The notes under the pieces are model-generated. The model was not told where the DNA came from. It worked only from the letters and a program-made list of their open reading frames with translations, and made no database searches. Shown one piece after another: positions 19,099 through 31,387 of a stretch of 64,000 nucleotides of DNA; position 1 is the stretch's first letter; every line of letters begins with the position of its first letter. The position numbers were made by a program, and so were the translations under genes. The stretch comes from Gemella haemolysans. GTDB lineage: Bacteria > Bacillota > Bacilli > Staphylococcales > Gemellaceae. The stretch lies in the NCBI RefSeq assembly GCF_012273215.1, contig NZ_CP050965.1, positions 1,961,001 to 2,025,000 on the forward strand, given 5' to 3'.

Positions 19099-19485
19099 AT
19101 GTATACGTCTAATTTAAAAATTAAAGAAGGTTTTACTTCACATGCAACTACACCGCTTGGTGGAGAATATAAAATGTTTATAGAAGAAAGTAAAGATGGT
19201 CCTATGGATTTATTTGCTACAGCATACAACGGATGTGTAAGTATGTGTGCAAAAGGATATTTCTTCAGAGCATATGAATTAGTAGATCTAGCGATTGAAA
19301 CTGAACTAGTTGTGGATTATGATAATAAAAAAATTGTAGCTAATGTTCATGTAGATCGAACTGAGGAACAACTTGCTGCAGGAGATAGACAAGGGGTATT
19401 AGATAATATTAAACTTCGTTGTAAAGTTTCACATTTATTGTCTTCTGATTTAGAAATTCAATATAATATTTTACCTTTAAAATAA
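19099..19485 (+). CDS. OsmC/Ohr-family protein
   Basis: 128 aa. It has the OsmC fold features: the GPMDLFATAYNGCVSMCAKG helix with a conserved Cys (about residues 35-54) and a second Cys in LRCKVSHLLS (about 108). These correspond to the peroxidatic and resolving Cys pair of OsmC/Ohr thiol peroxidases that detoxify organic hydroperoxides. The subgroup is not certain, because the second motif is CKVSH rather than the usual CPV. The start is an ATG after AAAGGGAG. It is monocistronic with a strong terminator. Confidence 0.75.
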   Translation: MYTSNLKIKEGFTSHATTPLGGEYKMFIEESKDGPMDLFATAYNGCVSMCAKGYFFRAYELVDLAIETELVVDYDNKKIVANVHVDRTEEQLAAGDRQGVLDNIKLRCKVSHLLSSDLEIQYNILPLK

Positions 19486-19495
19486 ATTAGAAATT

Positions 19496-19533
19496 AAAAA
19501 TACTTAGGGTGCAAAAACTCTAAGTATTTTTAA
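19496..19533 (+). terminator. Terminator of the OsmC-like gene
   Basis: 12-bp perfect stem AAAAATACTTAG (19496-19507) with CTAAGTATTTTT (19520-19531), 12-nt loop, T tail within the 3' arm. Confidence 0.85.
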
Positions 19534-19666
19534 TTATTCTAAAGAAAAATAAATTTTTTCTTCTATATAATATAGATAAAATTAGAAAGTAAATTAAAGG
19601 TTAAAAAGAAAGTAAAAAATAGAAAACATATTCATAAATTTTTTAAAAAATTTTTCGTTAAAATAC

Positions 19667-19695
19667 TTGCAATATATGCTTTTACCATGTATAAT
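19667..19695 (+). promoter_or_regulatory. Sigma-A promoter of the ribosomal S10-spc-alpha superoperon
   Basis: TTGCAA (19667-19672), 17-bp spacer, consensus TATAAT (19690-19695). It lies about 150 bp before rpsJ, with A/T-tracts upstream that could act as an UP element. Confidence 0.75.
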
Positions 19696-19700
19696 AATAA

Positions 19701-19830
19701 ATGTTGGTCTTGCAAAAGACTTGCGTTGAAGCGAAAGGTTACTGACACGCCCGGCCGCTTTGCCATGGCATGGCGTGCTGGAGAACTTTCGTGGAGAAGT
19801 TGCTACTAGATAGCAGCGAATAAATGTATA
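19701..19830 (+). promoter_or_regulatory. Structured 5' leader of the S10 operon
   Basis: A GC-rich island in AT-rich DNA between the promoter and the rpsJ ribosome binding site. CGAAAGGTT (19732-19740) pairs with AACTTTCG (19784-19791), enclosing a second stem CACGCC (19746-19751) with GGCGTG (19772-19777). A short hairpin TGCTA...TAGCA stands before the ribosome binding site. From memory, Firmicutes rpsJ leaders share a GC-rich segment of this kind. In E. coli the S10 leader is the target of L4 feedback; whether L4 acts here is an inference. Confidence 0.6.
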
Positions 19831-19842
19831 GGAGGAGAAATG

Positions 19843-20151
19843 ATGGCAAAACAAAAAATTCGTATTCGTCTTAAAGGATATGATCACAGATTAGTAGATC
19901 AAAGTGCAGAGAAAATTGTTGAAACTGCAAAACGTTCTGGAGCAAAAGTTTCTGGACCAATTCCATTACCAACAGAAAAAGCAGTTTACACAATCTTACG
20001 TTCAGTTCACATTTACAAAGATAGCCGTGAACAATTCGAACAACGTACACACAAACGCCTAATCGATATTATTGAACCAACACAAAAAACAGTTGACGCT
20101 CTAATTAGCTTAAACTTACCATCAGGTGTTGACATCGAATTAAAATTATAA
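19843..20151 (+). CDS. rpsJ: 30S ribosomal protein S10
   Basis: Component of the 30S head; also the partner of NusB in antitermination. [20 protein letters not shown] opens the protein, and 102 aa is the exact family length. Two adjacent ATGs occur at 19840 and 19843; GGAGGAG at 19831-19837 is better spaced for the second, and family members begin MAKQ, so 19843 is chosen. First gene of the superoperon, behind the structured leader. Confidence 0.98.
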   Translation: MAKQKIRIRLKGYDHRLVDQSAEKIVETAKRSGAKVSGPIPLPTEKAVYTILRSVHIYKDSREQFEQRTHKRLIDIIEPTQKTVDALISLNLPSGVDIELKL

Positions 20152-20170
20152 TTATAGGAGGTGACTTTCG

Positions 20171-20833
20171 ATGACCAAAGGTATCTTAGGAAGAAAAGTA
20201 GGTATGACTCAAATCTTCGCTGAAAATGGAGAATTAATCCCAGTAACAGTAGTTGAAGCGAAAGGTAACGTCGTATTACAAAAGAAAACAGAAGAAGTTG
20301 AAGGATACAACGCAATCCAATTAGGATTCGACGACAAACGTCCTTACGATAAAGAACGTAAAGACCGTTTAGTAAAAGTTGCGAACAAACCTGAACAAGG
20401 TCACGCAGATAAAGCTAACACTGCTCCAAAACGTTTCGTACGCGAAATCAGAGATGCAGAAGTTGCTAATTATGAAGTAGGTCAAGAAGTCCAAGTTGAT
20501 ATTTTTGCAGCAGGGGACTTAGTTGACGTAACAGGAGTAAGTAAAGGTAAAGGATTCCAAGGGGCAATCAAGCGTCATGGACAAAGCCGCGGACCAATGG
20601 CTCACGGTTCTCGTTACCACCGTCGTCCTGGGTCAATGGGACCTGTAGCACCTAACCGTGTATTCAAAGGTAAAGCATTACCAGGTCAAATGGGTGGAGT
20701 TACAGTTACTACTCAAAACTTAGAAATCGTAAGCGTAGATGTAGAAAATGGATTAATCCTAGTTAAAGGATGTATTCCAGGATCTAAGAAAAGCTTCGTA
20801 AAAATCCAATCAGCAGTTAAATCTGGTAAATAA
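20171..20833 (+). CDS. rplC: 50S ribosomal protein L3
   Basis: Early-assembly 50S protein whose central loop reaches towards the peptidyl-transferase centre. The 220 aa begin [15 protein letters not shown] and contain the conserved [31 protein letters not shown] and [10 protein letters not shown] blocks. It is about ten residues longer than the common ~209, mostly in the region around residues 75-100. AGGAGGTG precedes the ATG, 19 bp after rpsJ. Confidence 0.98.
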   Translation: MTKGILGRKVGMTQIFAENGELIPVTVVEAKGNVVLQKKTEEVEGYNAIQLGFDDKRPYDKERKDRLVKVANKPEQGHADKANTAPKRFVREIRDAEVANYEVGQEVQVDIFAAGDLVDVTGVSKGKGFQGAIKRHGQSRGPMAHGSRYHRRPGSMGPVAPNRVFKGKALPGQMGGVTVTTQNLEIVSVDVENGLILVKGCIPGSKKSFVKIQSAVKSGK

Positions 20834-20865
20834 TCGGAAAATATACGGAAGGAGGAAAATAGATA

Positions 20866-21489
20866 ATGCCACAATTAGATTTATTTAAACAAGACGGTAC
20901 TAAAGTTGGTGCAGTTGAAGCTAGTGAAGCAGTATTCGGGATTGAACCAAATCAACACGTTTTATTCCAAGCTGTAACATTACAAAGAGCATCACTTCGT
21001 CAAGGTACACACAAAACAAAAGGACGTTCTGAAGTTTCAGGTGGTGGTCGCAAACCATGGCGTCAAAAAGGGACAGGTCGTGCTCGTCAAGGATCTATCC
21101 GTTCACCACAATGGCGTGGAGGTGGAATTGTATTCGGACCTACACCACGTAGCTACAGCTTCAAAATGCCACGTAAAATGCGTCGTTTAGCATTACGTTC
21201 TGCTTTATCTTCTAAAGTAGCAGCTAACGAAGTATTTGCATTAGAAAGCTTATCATTTGATACAATTAAAACTAAAAACTTTAAAGAAATGTTATCAAAC
21301 CTTAGCCTAGAGAAAAAAGTATTATTCGTAGTTACTGAACTAGAAGAAAATACTGTTTTATCAGGAAGAAATATTCCAGGAGTTGAATTCGTTGAAACAA
21401 CTGGTCTTAACGTATTAGACATCTTAGGAAGCAACAAAGTTGTATTCACTAAAGATGCAGTAGAAAAAGTTGGGGAGGTATTAGCATAA
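20866..21489 (+). CDS. rplD: 50S ribosomal protein L4
   Basis: 207 aa. The long basic loop that lines the polypeptide exit tunnel is visible at about residues 45-85 ([30 protein letters not shown]). L4 is also a transcriptional and translational repressor of the S10 operon in E. coli, which makes the rpsJ leader a candidate target here. The start codon follows AAGGAGG. The stop codon overlaps the rplW start by one base. Confidence 0.98.
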   Translation: MPQLDLFKQDGTKVGAVEASEAVFGIEPNQHVLFQAVTLQRASLRQGTHKTKGRSEVSGGGRKPWRQKGTGRARQGSIRSPQWRGGGIVFGPTPRSYSFKMPRKMRRLALRSALSSKVAANEVFALESLSFDTIKTKNFKEMLSNLSLEKKVLFVVTELEENTVLSGRNIPGVEFVETTGLNVLDILGSNKVVFTKDAVEKVGEVLA

Positions 21490-21770
21490 TGGAAGCACGC
21501 GATATTATCAAACGCCCAGTACTAACTGAAAAAAGTTATTTATTAATGCAAGAAAATAAATACACTTTCCTAGTAGACACACGCGCTCACAAAACTCAAA
21601 TTAAACAAGCTATCGAAGAAATCTTCGGAGTTAAAGTTGAGAAAGTAAACGTAATGAACTACAAACCAAAATTCCGTCGTGTTGGAAGATACGGTGGTTA
21701 CACTAACAAACGTAGAAAAGCTATCGTTAAGTTAGCAGAAGGACAAACAATCGAAGGATTATTCGCTTAA
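21489..21770 (+). CDS. rplW: 50S ribosomal protein L23
   Basis: 93 aa, normal length. It forms the docking site for trigger factor and SRP at the tunnel exit. It shows [17 protein letters not shown] and [18 protein letters not shown]-type segments typical of the family (here [18 protein letters not shown]). TAATG overlap with rplD implies translational coupling; the GGGGAGG ribosome binding site lies inside the end of rplD. Confidence 0.97.
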   Translation: MEARDIIKRPVLTEKSYLLMQENKYTFLVDTRAHKTQIKQAIEEIFGVKVEKVNVMNYKPKFRRVGRYGGYTNKRRKAIVKLAEGQTIEGLFA

Positions 21771-21805
21771 GAATAACAAATACCACTAAGGAGGAAAAAT
21801 GACAA

Positions 21806-22636
21806 ATGGCAATTAAAGTATATAAAGCTATAACTAACGGTCGTCGTAACATGACATCATTAGATTTTGCAGAAATTACAACTAACAAACCAGAAAAGTC
21901 ATTATTAGCGCCGCTACCGAAAAAAGCGGGAAGAAATAACCAAGGTAAAATTACAGTTCGTCACCACGGTGGAGGACACAAAAAACAATACCGTATTATT
22001 GACTTCAAGAGAAATAAAGACAACGTACCAGCAAAAGTTGCTACTATCGAGTACGATCCAAACCGTTCAGCGAACATCGCTCTATTACACTATGTAGATG
22101 GAGAAAAAAGATACATCATCGCTCCTAAAGAATTACAAGTAGGACAAATCTTAGTATCTGGTGAAACTGCTGATATTAAAGTTGGTAATGCATTACCACT
22201 AGCAAACATCCCTGTAGGGACATTAATTCACAACATCGAACTTAAACCTGGTAAAGGTGGACAATTAGTACGTTCAGCTGGAGCAAGTGCTCAAGTACTT
22301 GGTAAAGAAGGTAAATACGTATTAGTACGTCTTAAATCAGGAGAAGTTAGAATGATCTTAGCAACTTGCCGTGCTACAATCGGTGAAGTTGGTAACGAAC
22401 AACACGGACTAGTAAATATCGGTAAAGCTGGTAGAACTCGTTGGTTAGGTAAAAGACCAACTGTACGTGGATCTGTTATGAACCCGAACGATCACCCACA
22501 CGGTGGTGGTGAAGGACGTACTTCAATCGGACGTAAATCACCTATGTCACCATGGGGTAAACCTACTCTTGGTAAGAAAACTCGTTCTAAAAAAGCTCGT
22601 TCAAACAAATTTATCGTACGTGCTAGAACTAAATAA
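21806..22636 (+). CDS. rplB: 50S ribosomal protein L2
   Basis: 276 aa, full length. L2 is needed for subunit association and peptidyl-transferase activity. The conserved C-terminal segment [14 protein letters not shown] with the functionally important His is at about residues 225-238, and [12 protein letters not shown] lies near residue 52. The ATG is at 21806, behind AAGGAGG at 21789. It is followed by an unusually long 87-bp spacer with a hairpin before rpsS. Confidence 0.98.
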   Translation: MAIKVYKAITNGRRNMTSLDFAEITTNKPEKSLLAPLPKKAGRNNQGKITVRHHGGGHKKQYRIIDFKRNKDNVPAKVATIEYDPNRSANIALLHYVDGEKRYIIAPKELQVGQILVSGETADIKVGNALPLANIPVGTLIHNIELKPGKGGQLVRSAGASAQVLGKEGKYVLVRLKSGEVRMILATCRATIGEVGNEQHGLVNIGKAGRTRWLGKRPTVRGSVMNPNDHPHGGGEGRTSIGRKSPMSPWGKPTLGKKTRSKKARSNKFIVRARTK

Positions 22637-22650
22637 TAAAATTAATCAAA

Positions 22651-22687
22651 GGTTAGTTGGTGAGGAGCAAGTGCTCTTTACCAAACC
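22651..22687 (+). other. Hairpin in the rplB-rpsS spacer
   Basis: A 12-bp stem (TTGGTGAGGAGC with GCTCTTTACCAA, two G.T pairs) capped by AAGT, plus an outer GGT/ACC clamp. It has no T-run, so it is not a simple terminator. It lies inside a co-directional operon. Confidence 0.6.
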
Positions 22688-22723
22688 CTTAAGTATGCAA
22701 AGTATCGGAAAGGAGATAACACA

Positions 22724-23002
22724 ATGGCTCGTAGTTTAAAAAAAGGACCATTCGCTGATCACCACTTATTAGCAAAAGTTGAAAAAATGAACGAACAAGA
22801 AAAGAAACAAGTAATTAAAACTTGGTCTCGTCGTTCAACAATCTTCCCAACATTCATAGGACTTACTTTTGCAGTATATGACGGAAGAAAACATGTACCT
22901 GTATATGTGACTGAAGATATGGTAGGACACAAATTAGGTGAGTTTGCACCAACAAGAACTTACAAAGGTCACGCTGCAGACGACAGAAAAACAAGAAGAT
23001 AA
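22724..23002 (+). CDS. rpsS: 30S ribosomal protein S19
   Basis: 92 aa. S19 sits in the 30S head near the A site and contacts S13. It begins [15 protein letters not shown] and contains the family block [13 protein letters not shown] and [15 protein letters not shown]. The start ATG follows AAAGGAGA. It follows rplB after the hairpin-containing 87-bp gap. Confidence 0.98.
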   Translation: MARSLKKGPFADHHLLAKVEKMNEQEKKQVIKTWSRRSTIFPTFIGLTFAVYDGRKHVPVYVTEDMVGHKLGEFAPTRTYKGHAADDRKTRR

Positions 23003-23036
23003 TTATAGAAATTAGTAAAATCAAGGAGGCACATTC

Positions 23037-23372
23037 ATGGAGTCAAAAGCAATCGCTAAGACAGTCCGCATCGCTCCTCGTAAAGTAAGACTAGTATTAG
23101 ACTTAGTACGTGGAAAAAAAGTGGGCGAAGCATTAGGAATTTTAGAATTCACAACTAAATCAGCTTCTTTACCAGTAGCTAAAGTTATTAAATCAGCTGC
23201 TGCTAACGCTGAACACAACTATGGAATGAATGTAGAAGACTTAGTAGTATCACAAGCATTTGCAAATGAAGGACCAACTCTTAAAAGATTCCGTCCAAGA
23301 GCAAAAGGTGCTGCAAGTTCAATCAACAAAAGAACAAGTCACATCACTATCGTTTTAAGTGATAACAAATAA
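23037..23372 (+). CDS. rplV: 50S ribosomal protein L22
   Basis: 111 aa, normal. L22's beta-hairpin lines the exit tunnel and is a site of macrolide-resistance mutations in other bacteria; here the hairpin segment reads [20 protein letters not shown] with no visible insertion. The N-terminal [16 protein letters not shown] is canonical. A CAAGGAGG site precedes the start. Confidence 0.98.
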   Translation: MESKAIAKTVRIAPRKVRLVLDLVRGKKVGEALGILEFTTKSASLPVAKVIKSAAANAEHNYGMNVEDLVVSQAFANEGPTLKRFRPRAKGAASSINKRTSHITIVLSDNK

Positions 23373-23423
23373 TAAAAATTAAGAAATTATAAAAGCTAAA
23401 CTAGTAAAAGGAGGCTACAAACT

Positions 23424-24077
23424 GTGGGTCAAAAAGTACATCCAATAGGCTTACGTGTTGGAGTTATTCGTGATTGGGATTCAAAATGGTATGCGGAAAA
23501 AGATTTCGCTGCTAACTTACACGAAGATTTCAAAATCCGTGAGTTCATCAGTAAACAATTAAAAGACGCTTCAGTTTCTAAAGTAGAAATTGAAAGATTT
23601 GATAAGAGAGTAAACATTTCAGTACACACTGGTAAACCAGGTATGGTTATCGGTAAAGGTGGTTCTGAAATCGATAAATTAAGATTAGAATTAAACAAAT
23701 TAACTGGAAAAAGAGTACACATTAATGTAGTTGAAATCAAAAAAGTTGATATCGACGCTAAATTAGTAGCTGAAAACATTGCTCGTCAATTAGAAGCTCG
23801 TGTATCATTCCGTCGTGCTCAAAAACAAGCTATCCAAAGAGCTATGAGAGCAGGAGCTAAAGGAATCAAAACTCAAGTATCAGGACGTCTTGGTGGAGCA
23901 GATATCGCTCGTGCAGAACACTACTCAGAAGGTTCAGTGCCACTACACACATTAAGAGCAGACATCGACTACGCTCACGAAGAAGCAGATACAACTTATG
24001 GTAAACTTGGAGTTAAAGTTTGGATTAACCGTGGTGAAGTATTACCAACTAGAAAATCTGAAAAAGGAGGTAACTAA
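23424..24077 (+). CDS. rpsC: 30S ribosomal protein S3
   Basis: 217 aa. S3 lines the mRNA entry channel and has ribosomal helicase activity. It starts at a GTG ([14 protein letters not shown]), as this protein must keep the GQKVHP start. The KH domain GXXG motif is in [14 protein letters not shown] (about residues 72-85). AAAGGAGG stands upstream. Confidence 0.98.
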   Translation: MGQKVHPIGLRVGVIRDWDSKWYAEKDFAANLHEDFKIREFISKQLKDASVSKVEIERFDKRVNISVHTGKPGMVIGKGGSEIDKLRLELNKLTGKRVHINVVEIKKVDIDAKLVAENIARQLEARVSFRRAQKQAIQRAMRAGAKGIKTQVSGRLGGADIARAEHYSEGSVPLHTLRADIDYAHEEADTTYGKLGVKVWINRGEVLPTRKSEKGGN

Positions 24078-24080
24078 TTT

Positions 24081-24506
24081 ATGTTAATGCCTAAACGTGT
24101 TAAATATCGTCGTCAACACAGACAATCAACAAAAGGTAAATCTAAAGGCGGAAACGTAGTAGATTTCGGTGAATATGGATTACAAGCGACTACTGCAGCA
24201 AGAGTTACTTCTCGTCAAATAGAAGCTGCTCGTATAGCGATGACTCGTTATATGAAACGTGGTGGTAAAGTTTGGATTAAGATCTTCCCTCACATGCCTT
24301 ACACTAAAAAACCATTAGAAGTACGTATGGGATCTGGTAAAGGTGCAGTAGAAGGATGGGTTGCAATCGTTAAACCAGGTAGAGTGATGTTCGAAGTTGC
24401 TGGAGTAAGTGAAGAAGTTGCACGTGAAGCTCTAAGACTTGCATCTCACAAGTTACCTGTTAAATGTAAATTTGTAAAACGTGAAGAAACAGGTGGTGAA
24501 GCATAA
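24081..24506 (+). CDS. rplP: 50S ribosomal protein L16
   Basis: 141 aa. L16 helps position A-site tRNA near the peptidyl-transferase centre. [14 protein letters not shown] matches the usual MLxPKRxKxRxxHR start, so the first ATG (24081) is kept over 24087. The [19 protein letters not shown] block is the conserved core. Its ribosome binding site lies in the last codons of rpsC; its stop overlaps the rpmC ATG by one base. Confidence 0.98.
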   Translation: MLMPKRVKYRRQHRQSTKGKSKGGNVVDFGEYGLQATTAARVTSRQIEAARIAMTRYMKRGGKVWIKIFPHMPYTKKPLEVRMGSGKGAVEGWVAIVKPGRVMFEVAGVSEEVAREALRLASHKLPVKCKFVKREETGGEA

Positions 24507-24715
24507 TGAAAACAAATGAATTCAAATCAATGATTAGAGAATTAACTTCACAAGAGTTAGAAGCAAAAATCAAAGAATTAAAAGAAGAGCTTTTCAACTT
24601 ACGCTTCCAATTGGCAACTGGTCAATTAGAAAATACAGCTCGTATTAGTCAAGTTAGAAAATCAATCGCTCGTATGAAAACTGTTATTCGCGAAAGAGAA
24701 TTAGCGAATAAATAA
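24506..24715 (+). CDS. rpmC: 50S ribosomal protein L29
   Basis: 69 aa, two-helix protein next to L23 at the tunnel exit. [20 protein letters not shown] and the final RIKT-like block ([10 protein letters not shown]) are typical. It overlaps rplP by one base and so is likely translationally coupled. Confidence 0.97.
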   Translation: MKTNEFKSMIRELTSQELEAKIKELKEELFNLRFQLATGQLENTARISQVRKSIARMKTVIRERELANK

Positions 24716-24730
24716 TAATAGGAGGCAAAC

Positions 24731-24994
24731 ATGACTGAGAGAAATGATAGAAAAGTTTACGTTGGAAAAGTAGTTTCTGATAAAATGGACAAAACAATCA
24801 CAGTTTTAGTAGAAACTTACAAAAAACATCCTCTATACGGTAAACGTGTAAAATATTCTAAAAAATTCAAAGCACATGATGAAAACAATGTTGCTAAAAT
24901 AAATGATATCGTTAAAATAATGGAAACTCGTCCATTATCTGCAACTAAAAACTTCCGTTTAGTAGAAGTAGTAGAAGAAGCAGTTATAATCTAA
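24731..24994 (+). CDS. rpsQ: 30S ribosomal protein S17
   Basis: 87 aa OB-fold protein that binds 16S rRNA early in assembly. [20 protein letters not shown] and [13 protein letters not shown] are the conserved strands. AATAGGAGG lies directly upstream. Confidence 0.97.
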   Translation: MTERNDRKVYVGKVVSDKMDKTITVLVETYKKHPLYGKRVKYSKKFKAHDENNVAKINDIVKIMETRPLSATKNFRLVEVVEEAVII

Positions 24995-25015
24995 TAAAAC
25001 TAGGATAAACCCTAA

Positions 25016-25402
<387 letters not shown>

Positions 25403-25440
25403 TATAAAAAAAGTACAGTAAAGAAGGAGGTTAACAAGAA

Positions 25441-25746
25441 ATGTTCATTAAAAAAGGTGATAAAGTTGTAGTAATTACTGGTAAAGACAAAGGTAAAGTT
25501 GGTACAGTAATCGAAGCTCAACCTAAAAAAGATCGTGTTGTTGTAGAAGGTGTTAACATCATTAAAAAACACGTTAAAAATTCTCAAGACGCACCTCAAG
25601 GTGGAATCGTTGAAAAAGAAGCAGCAATTCACGTATCAAACGTAATGTTACAAGATCCTGAAACTGGAAAAGCGACAAGAGTACGTTTCGAAACAAAAGA
25701 TGGTAAGAAAGTACGTATCGCAGTAAAATCAGGAAAAGAAATATAA
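25441..25746 (+). CDS. rplX: 50S ribosomal protein L24
   Basis: 101 aa. An assembly initiator protein with an N-terminal KOW motif ([20 protein letters not shown], residues 4-23). GAAGGAGG is upstream. Confidence 0.98.
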   Translation: MFIKKGDKVVVITGKDKGKVGTVIEAQPKKDRVVVEGVNIIKKHVKNSQDAPQGGIVEKEAAIHVSNVMLQDPETGKATRVRFETKDGKKVRIAVKSGKEI

Positions 25747-25777
25747 TAATAGTTGAAGAAAGGAGGCACTATTTTAG

Positions 25778-26317
25778 ATGGCTCGTTTAGAAGATAAATT
25801 TAAATCTGAGATAACAAAAGAATTAATGACAAAATTTGAGTACAGCAGTGTAATGCAAGTACCAAAAATTGAAAAAATCGTAATTAACATGGGTGTAGGT
25901 GATGCTGTGCAAAACTCTAAAGCCCTAGACAACGCAGTAGCAGAATTAGCTTTAATTTCTGGTCAAAAACCATTAGTAACAAGAGCTAAAAAATCAATCG
26001 CTACTTACAGACTTCGTGAAGGTATGCCTATCGGGGCTAAAGTTACTTTACGTGGAGAAAGAATGTATGAATTCTTCGACAAATTAGTAACTGTAGCACT
26101 TCCACGTGTACGTGACTTCCACGGTGTTTCTAAAAAAGCATTCGATGGTCGTGGTAACTACACACTAGGTGTTAAAGAACAATTAATTTTCCCTGAAATT
26201 GATTACGATAAAGTAAGTAAAGTACGTGGTATGGACATCGTTATAGTAACTACAGCTAACACTGATGAAGAAGCTCGTGAGTTATTAACACAATGTGGAA
26301 TGCCATTCGCAAAATAA
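25778..26317 (+). CDS. rplE: 50S ribosomal protein L5
   Basis: 179 aa, exact length. L5 binds 5S rRNA and contacts P-site t[21 protein letters not shown] and the C-terminal [21 protein letters not shown] are canonical. AAAGGAGG lies upstream. Confidence 0.98.
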   Translation: MARLEDKFKSEITKELMTKFEYSSVMQVPKIEKIVINMGVGDAVQNSKALDNAVAELALISGQKPLVTRAKKSIATYRLREGMPIGAKVTLRGERMYEFFDKLVTVALPRVRDFHGVSKKAFDGRGNYTLGVKEQLIFPEIDYDKVSKVRGMDIVIVTTANTDEEARELLTQCGMPFAK

Positions 26318-26338
26318 GAAAGGTGAGGTAAAAGACAC

Positions 26339-26608
26339 ATGGCTAAAAAAGCAATGGTAGAGCGTGAATTAAAACGCCAAAAATTAGTTGACAAGTATGC
26401 AGCTAAAAGAGCGGAATTAAAAGCTAAAGGTGATTACATCGGACTTAGCAAACTTCCAAAAAACTCAGCTCCAGCTCGTCTACACAATCGTTGTAGCATA
26501 ACTGGACGTCCTCACGGATACATTGGAAAATTTGGAATCAGCCGTATTAAATTCCGTGAATTAGCTTACAAAGGACAAATTCCTGGAGTTAAAAAAGCAA
26601 GTTGGTAA
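26339..26608 (+). CDS. rpsN: 30S ribosomal protein S14, zinc-independent 89-aa form
   Basis: 89 aa. It has the C-terminal block [20 protein letters not shown] and a single Cys in the whole protein, so the CxxC...CxxC zinc ribbon of the 61-aa form is absent. In Bacillus and Staphylococcus, as I recall, the spc-operon copy is the short zinc form and the long zinc-free form is encoded elsewhere under zinc control. Here the zinc-free form is the operon copy. AAAGGTGAGG lies upstream. Confidence 0.97.
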   Translation: MAKKAMVERELKRQKLVDKYAAKRAELKAKGDYIGLSKLPKNSAPARLHNRCSITGRPHGYIGKFGISRIKFRELAYKGQIPGVKKASW

Positions 26609-26640
26609 TATATTAGTAGAAGAAAGGAGGATTTATCCTA

Positions 26641-27036
26641 ATGACAATGACAGATCCTATCGCAGATATGCTAACACGTATTCGTAATGCTAACATGGTT
26701 AAACACGAAACATTAGAATTACCTGCGTCAAATATTAAAAAGCAAATTGCAGAAATATTAAAACAAGAAGGTTTTATCAGCGATGTAGAATACATCGAAG
26801 ATAACAAACAAGGAAAACTTAAACTTACTCTTAAATACTCAAAAGGTGAAAGAGTAATCAAAGGAATTAAAAGAATTTCAAAACCTGGTTTACGTGTATA
26901 CGCTAAAGCAGATGAACTGCCAAGAGTATTAAACGGACTAGGAATAGCAATTGTATCAACTTCAACTGGAGTTGTAACTGATAAAGTTGCTCGTAAAAAT
27001 AACACAGGTGGAGAAGTATTAGCTTACATCTGGTAA
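26641..27036 (+). CDS. rpsH: 30S ribosomal protein S8
   Basis: 131 aa. S8 binds the central domain of 16S rRNA and is the autoregulator of the spc operon in E. coli. [20 protein letters not shown] matches the usual start; a second in-frame ATG at 26647 is also possible. [20 protein letters not shown] is the C-terminal rRNA-binding block. AAAGGAGG precedes it. Confidence 0.98.
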   Translation: MTMTDPIADMLTRIRNANMVKHETLELPASNIKKQIAEILKQEGFISDVEYIEDNKQGKLKLTLKYSKGERVIKGIKRISKPGLRVYAKADELPRVLNGLGIAIVSTSTGVVTDKVARKNNTGGEVLAYIW

Positions 27037-27059
27037 TATTATAAGGAGGTGCCAATTAA

Positions 27060-27596
27060 ATGTCACGTATAGGTAATAAAGTTATTACAGTACCTGCAGG
27101 GGTTGAAGTTAATATCGTTGATAACTTCGCAACAGTTAAAGGACCTAAAGGTGAATTAAAACAACAATTTGATAAAGACATGACTTTCAACATTGAAGGA
27201 AGTGAAATCACAGTAGTACGTCCATCTGACTCAAAACGTCACCGTACAGTACACGGAACAACTCGTGCTATCTTAGCAAACATGGTTGAAGGTGTATCAG
27301 CTGGATTCAAAAAAGAACTTGAATTAATCGGGGTTGGATACCGTGCTCAAATGCAAGGTAAAAAATTAGTACTAAGTGTTGGATATTCTCACCCAGTTGA
27401 ATTCGAAGAAATCGATGGAATTACATTAGGTGTTGAAGGAAACACTAAAGTTAGTATCGAAGGTATTAACAAAGAAGTAGTAGGACAATACGCAGCTAAA
27501 GTTCGTGCAGTACGTCCTCCAGAACCTTATAAAGGTAAAGGTATTCGCTACGTTGGTGAATATGTTCGCCGTAAAGAAGGAAAAACTGGTAAATAA
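27060..27596 (+). CDS. rplF: 50S ribosomal protein L6
   Basis: 178 aa, exact length. Two repeated L6 folds; the C-terminal signature [20 protein letters not shown] lies at about residues 152-171. It sits near the factor-binding site of the 50S subunit. AAGGAGG lies upstream. Confidence 0.98.
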   Translation: MSRIGNKVITVPAGVEVNIVDNFATVKGPKGELKQQFDKDMTFNIEGSEITVVRPSDSKRHRTVHGTTRAILANMVEGVSAGFKKELELIGVGYRAQMQGKKLVLSVGYSHPVEFEEIDGITLGVEGNTKVSIEGINKEVVGQYAAKVRAVRPPEPYKGKGIRYVGEYVRRKEGKTGK

Positions 27597-27623
27597 TAGA
27601 TAACAGAAAGGAGTGTTTCAAAT

Positions 27624-27980
27624 ATGATTACGAAACTTGATAAAAATAAAGTTCGTAAAAAAAGACACGCAAGAGTACGTGTTAAAGTTCAAGGAACTAC
27701 AGAAGTTCCACGTTTAAACGTATACCGTTCAAACACAAACATTTACGCACAAATTATTGATGACACTAAAGGTGTTACATTAGCATCAGCTTCTTCATTA
27801 AAACTTGAAAATGTTTCTAAATCAAGTGTAGAAGCAGCTAAAGAAGTTGGAAAATTAATCGCAGAAGTAGCTAAAACTAAAGGAATTGAAAAAGTTGTTT
27901 TCGACCGTGGAGGATACCTATATCACGGACGTGTTAAAGCATTAGCTGAAGCAGCACGTGAAAACGGACTTGTATTCTAA
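27624..27980 (+). CDS. rplR: 50S ribosomal protein L18
   Basis: 118 aa. A 5S rRNA-binding protein with the basic N-terminus [20 protein letters not shown] and the C-terminal [28 protein letters not shown] lies upstream. Confidence 0.98.
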   Translation: MITKLDKNKVRKKRHARVRVKVQGTTEVPRLNVYRSNTNIYAQIIDDTKGVTLASASSLKLENVSKSSVEAAKEVGKLIAEVAKTKGIEKVVFDRGGYLYHGRVKALAEAARENGLVF

Positions 27981-28000
27981 TAAAGGAGGGAAATAAGTAG

Positions 28001-28498
28001 ATGCGTCAAGAAGAAATCAAAAAAGAATTTGAAGAACGCGTAGTTGCCATTCGTCGTGTAGCTAAAGTTGTTAAAGGTGGACGTCGTTTCCGTTTCTCTG
28101 CTTTAGTAGTAGTAGGTGACAAAAATGGTCGCGTAGGATTTGGTACTGGTAAAGCTCAAGAGGTACCAGATGCAATCAGAAAAGCAGTTGAAGCTGCAAA
28201 ACACAACTTAATTACTGTACCAGTAGTTAACGGAACAATACCTCACGAAATCATCGGGCAATTTGGAGCAGGTTCAGTATTAATTAAACCAGCTGCACCT
28301 GGTACAGGGGTTATCGCTGGGGGACCAGTTCGTGCCGTATTAGAATTATCAGGTATTTCAAATATCTTATCAAAATCTCTAGGTTCAAACACACCAGTAA
28401 ACATGGTTCGTGCTACAATCGAAGGATTAACAAGATTACAAACAGTTGAACACGTAGCAGCTTTACGTGGTAAATCTGTGGAAGAATTATTAGGATAA
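28001..28498 (+). CDS. rpsE: 30S ribosomal protein S5
   Basis: 165 aa. S5 affects translational accuracy and is the site of spectinomycin resistance in other species. The double-stranded-RNA-binding-like N-terminal domain has [20 protein letters not shown] (wild-type-looking loop) and the rest is canonical. AAGGAGG is upstream. Confidence 0.98.
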   Translation: MRQEEIKKEFEERVVAIRRVAKVVKGGRRFRFSALVVVGDKNGRVGFGTGKAQEVPDAIRKAVEAAKHNLITVPVVNGTIPHEIIGQFGAGSVLIKPAAPGTGVIAGGPVRAVLELSGISNILSKSLGSNTPVNMVRATIEGLTRLQTVEHVAALRGKSVEELLG

Positions 28499-28514
28499 GA
28501 GGAGGGAAAAGAAC

Positions 28515-28691
28515 ATGACATTAAAAGTAACCCTAACTCGTAGTACTATTGGTCGTCCAAAGAATCAAAGAAAAGTAGTTGAAGCTCTTGGTCTTAAAAA
28601 AATGCACCAAACAGTTGAACACAAAGACAACGCTGCGATTCGTGGTATGATTAACAAAGTTTCACACTTAGTAACAGTAGAAGAAAAATAA
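28515..28691 (+). CDS. rpmD: 50S ribosomal protein L30
   Basis: 58 aa, short but clear: the protein starts [20 protein letters not shown], the family signature, and has [28 protein letters not shown] precedes the ATG at 28515. It stands between rpsE and rplO as in most bacteria. Confidence 0.97.
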   Translation: MTLKVTLTRSTIGRPKNQRKVVEALGLKKMHQTVEHKDNAAIRGMINKVSHLVTVEEK

Positions 28692-28722
28692 GAATTATTA
28701 ATACAAGGAGGTGCTAGTCTAA

Positions 28723-29163
28723 ATGAAATTACATGAATTACAACCAGTTGAAGGTTCTCGTAAAGAGCGTAACAGAGTAGGTCGTGGGATTGGATCAGGA
28801 AATGGTAAAACTTCAGGACGTGGTCAAAAAGGACAAAAAGCACGTAGTGGCGGTGGAGTTCGCCCAGGATTTGAAGGTGGACAAAACCCATTATTCAGAC
28901 GTATTCCAAAACGTGGATTTAACAATGTAAATAGAAAAGAATTTGCAGTTGTTAATCTTAACGACTTAAACAAATTTGAAGATGGTACTGTAGTATCACC
29001 TGCTCTATTATTAGAAACTAAAGTTATTAAAAAAGAACTTTCAGGTGTTAAAGTATTAGCTAACGGTAAATTAGAGAAAAAATTAACTGTACAAGCTCAC
29101 AAATTCTCATCTTCAGCGAAAGAAGCTATCGAAGCAGCTGGAGGAGTTTGCGAGGTGCTGTAG
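28723..29163 (+). CDS. rplO: 50S ribosomal protein L15
   Basis: 146 aa, exact length. A late-assembly protein with the glycine-rich basic N-terminus [20 protein letters not shown] (about residues 19-38) and a C-terminal globular part. CAAGGAGG is upstream; secY begins 4 bp after the stop. Confidence 0.98.
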   Translation: MKLHELQPVEGSRKERNRVGRGIGSGNGKTSGRGQKGQKARSGGGVRPGFEGGQNPLFRRIPKRGFNNVNRKEFAVVNLNDLNKFEDGTVVSPALLLETKVIKKELSGVKVLANGKLEKKLTVQAHKFSSSAKEAIEAAGGVCEVL

Positions 29164-29166
29164 TAT

Positions 29167-31130
<1,964 letters not shown>

Positions 31131-31145
31131 TCAGGGAGGAAAAGT

Positions 31146-31361
31146 ATGGCAAAAGATGTCATTGAAGTAGAAGGTTTAGTAGTAGAAAACTTGCCGAATG
31201 CAATGTTTAAAGTAGAATTAGAAAATGGTCATATTATTTTAGCTCATGTTTCTGGAAAAATCAGAATGAATTATATAAGAATTTTACCAGGTGATAAAGT
31301 TACAGTAGAAATGAGTCCGTATGACCTGACAAAAGGTAGAATAACTTATAGATTCAAGTAA
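31146..31361 (+). CDS. infA: Translation initiation factor IF-1
   Basis: 71 aa OB-fold protein that occupies the A site of the 30S subunit during initiation. [20 protein letters not shown] and the C-terminal [12 protein letters not shown] are canonical. GGGAGGAAAA is upstream; it lies between adk and rpmJ. Confidence 0.98.
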   Translation: MAKDVIEVEGLVVENLPNAMFKVELENGHIILAHVSGKIRMNYIRILPGDKVTVEMSPYDLTKGRITYRFK

Positions 31362-31387
31362 GTTATAAACTCAAGGAGGAAATAACG

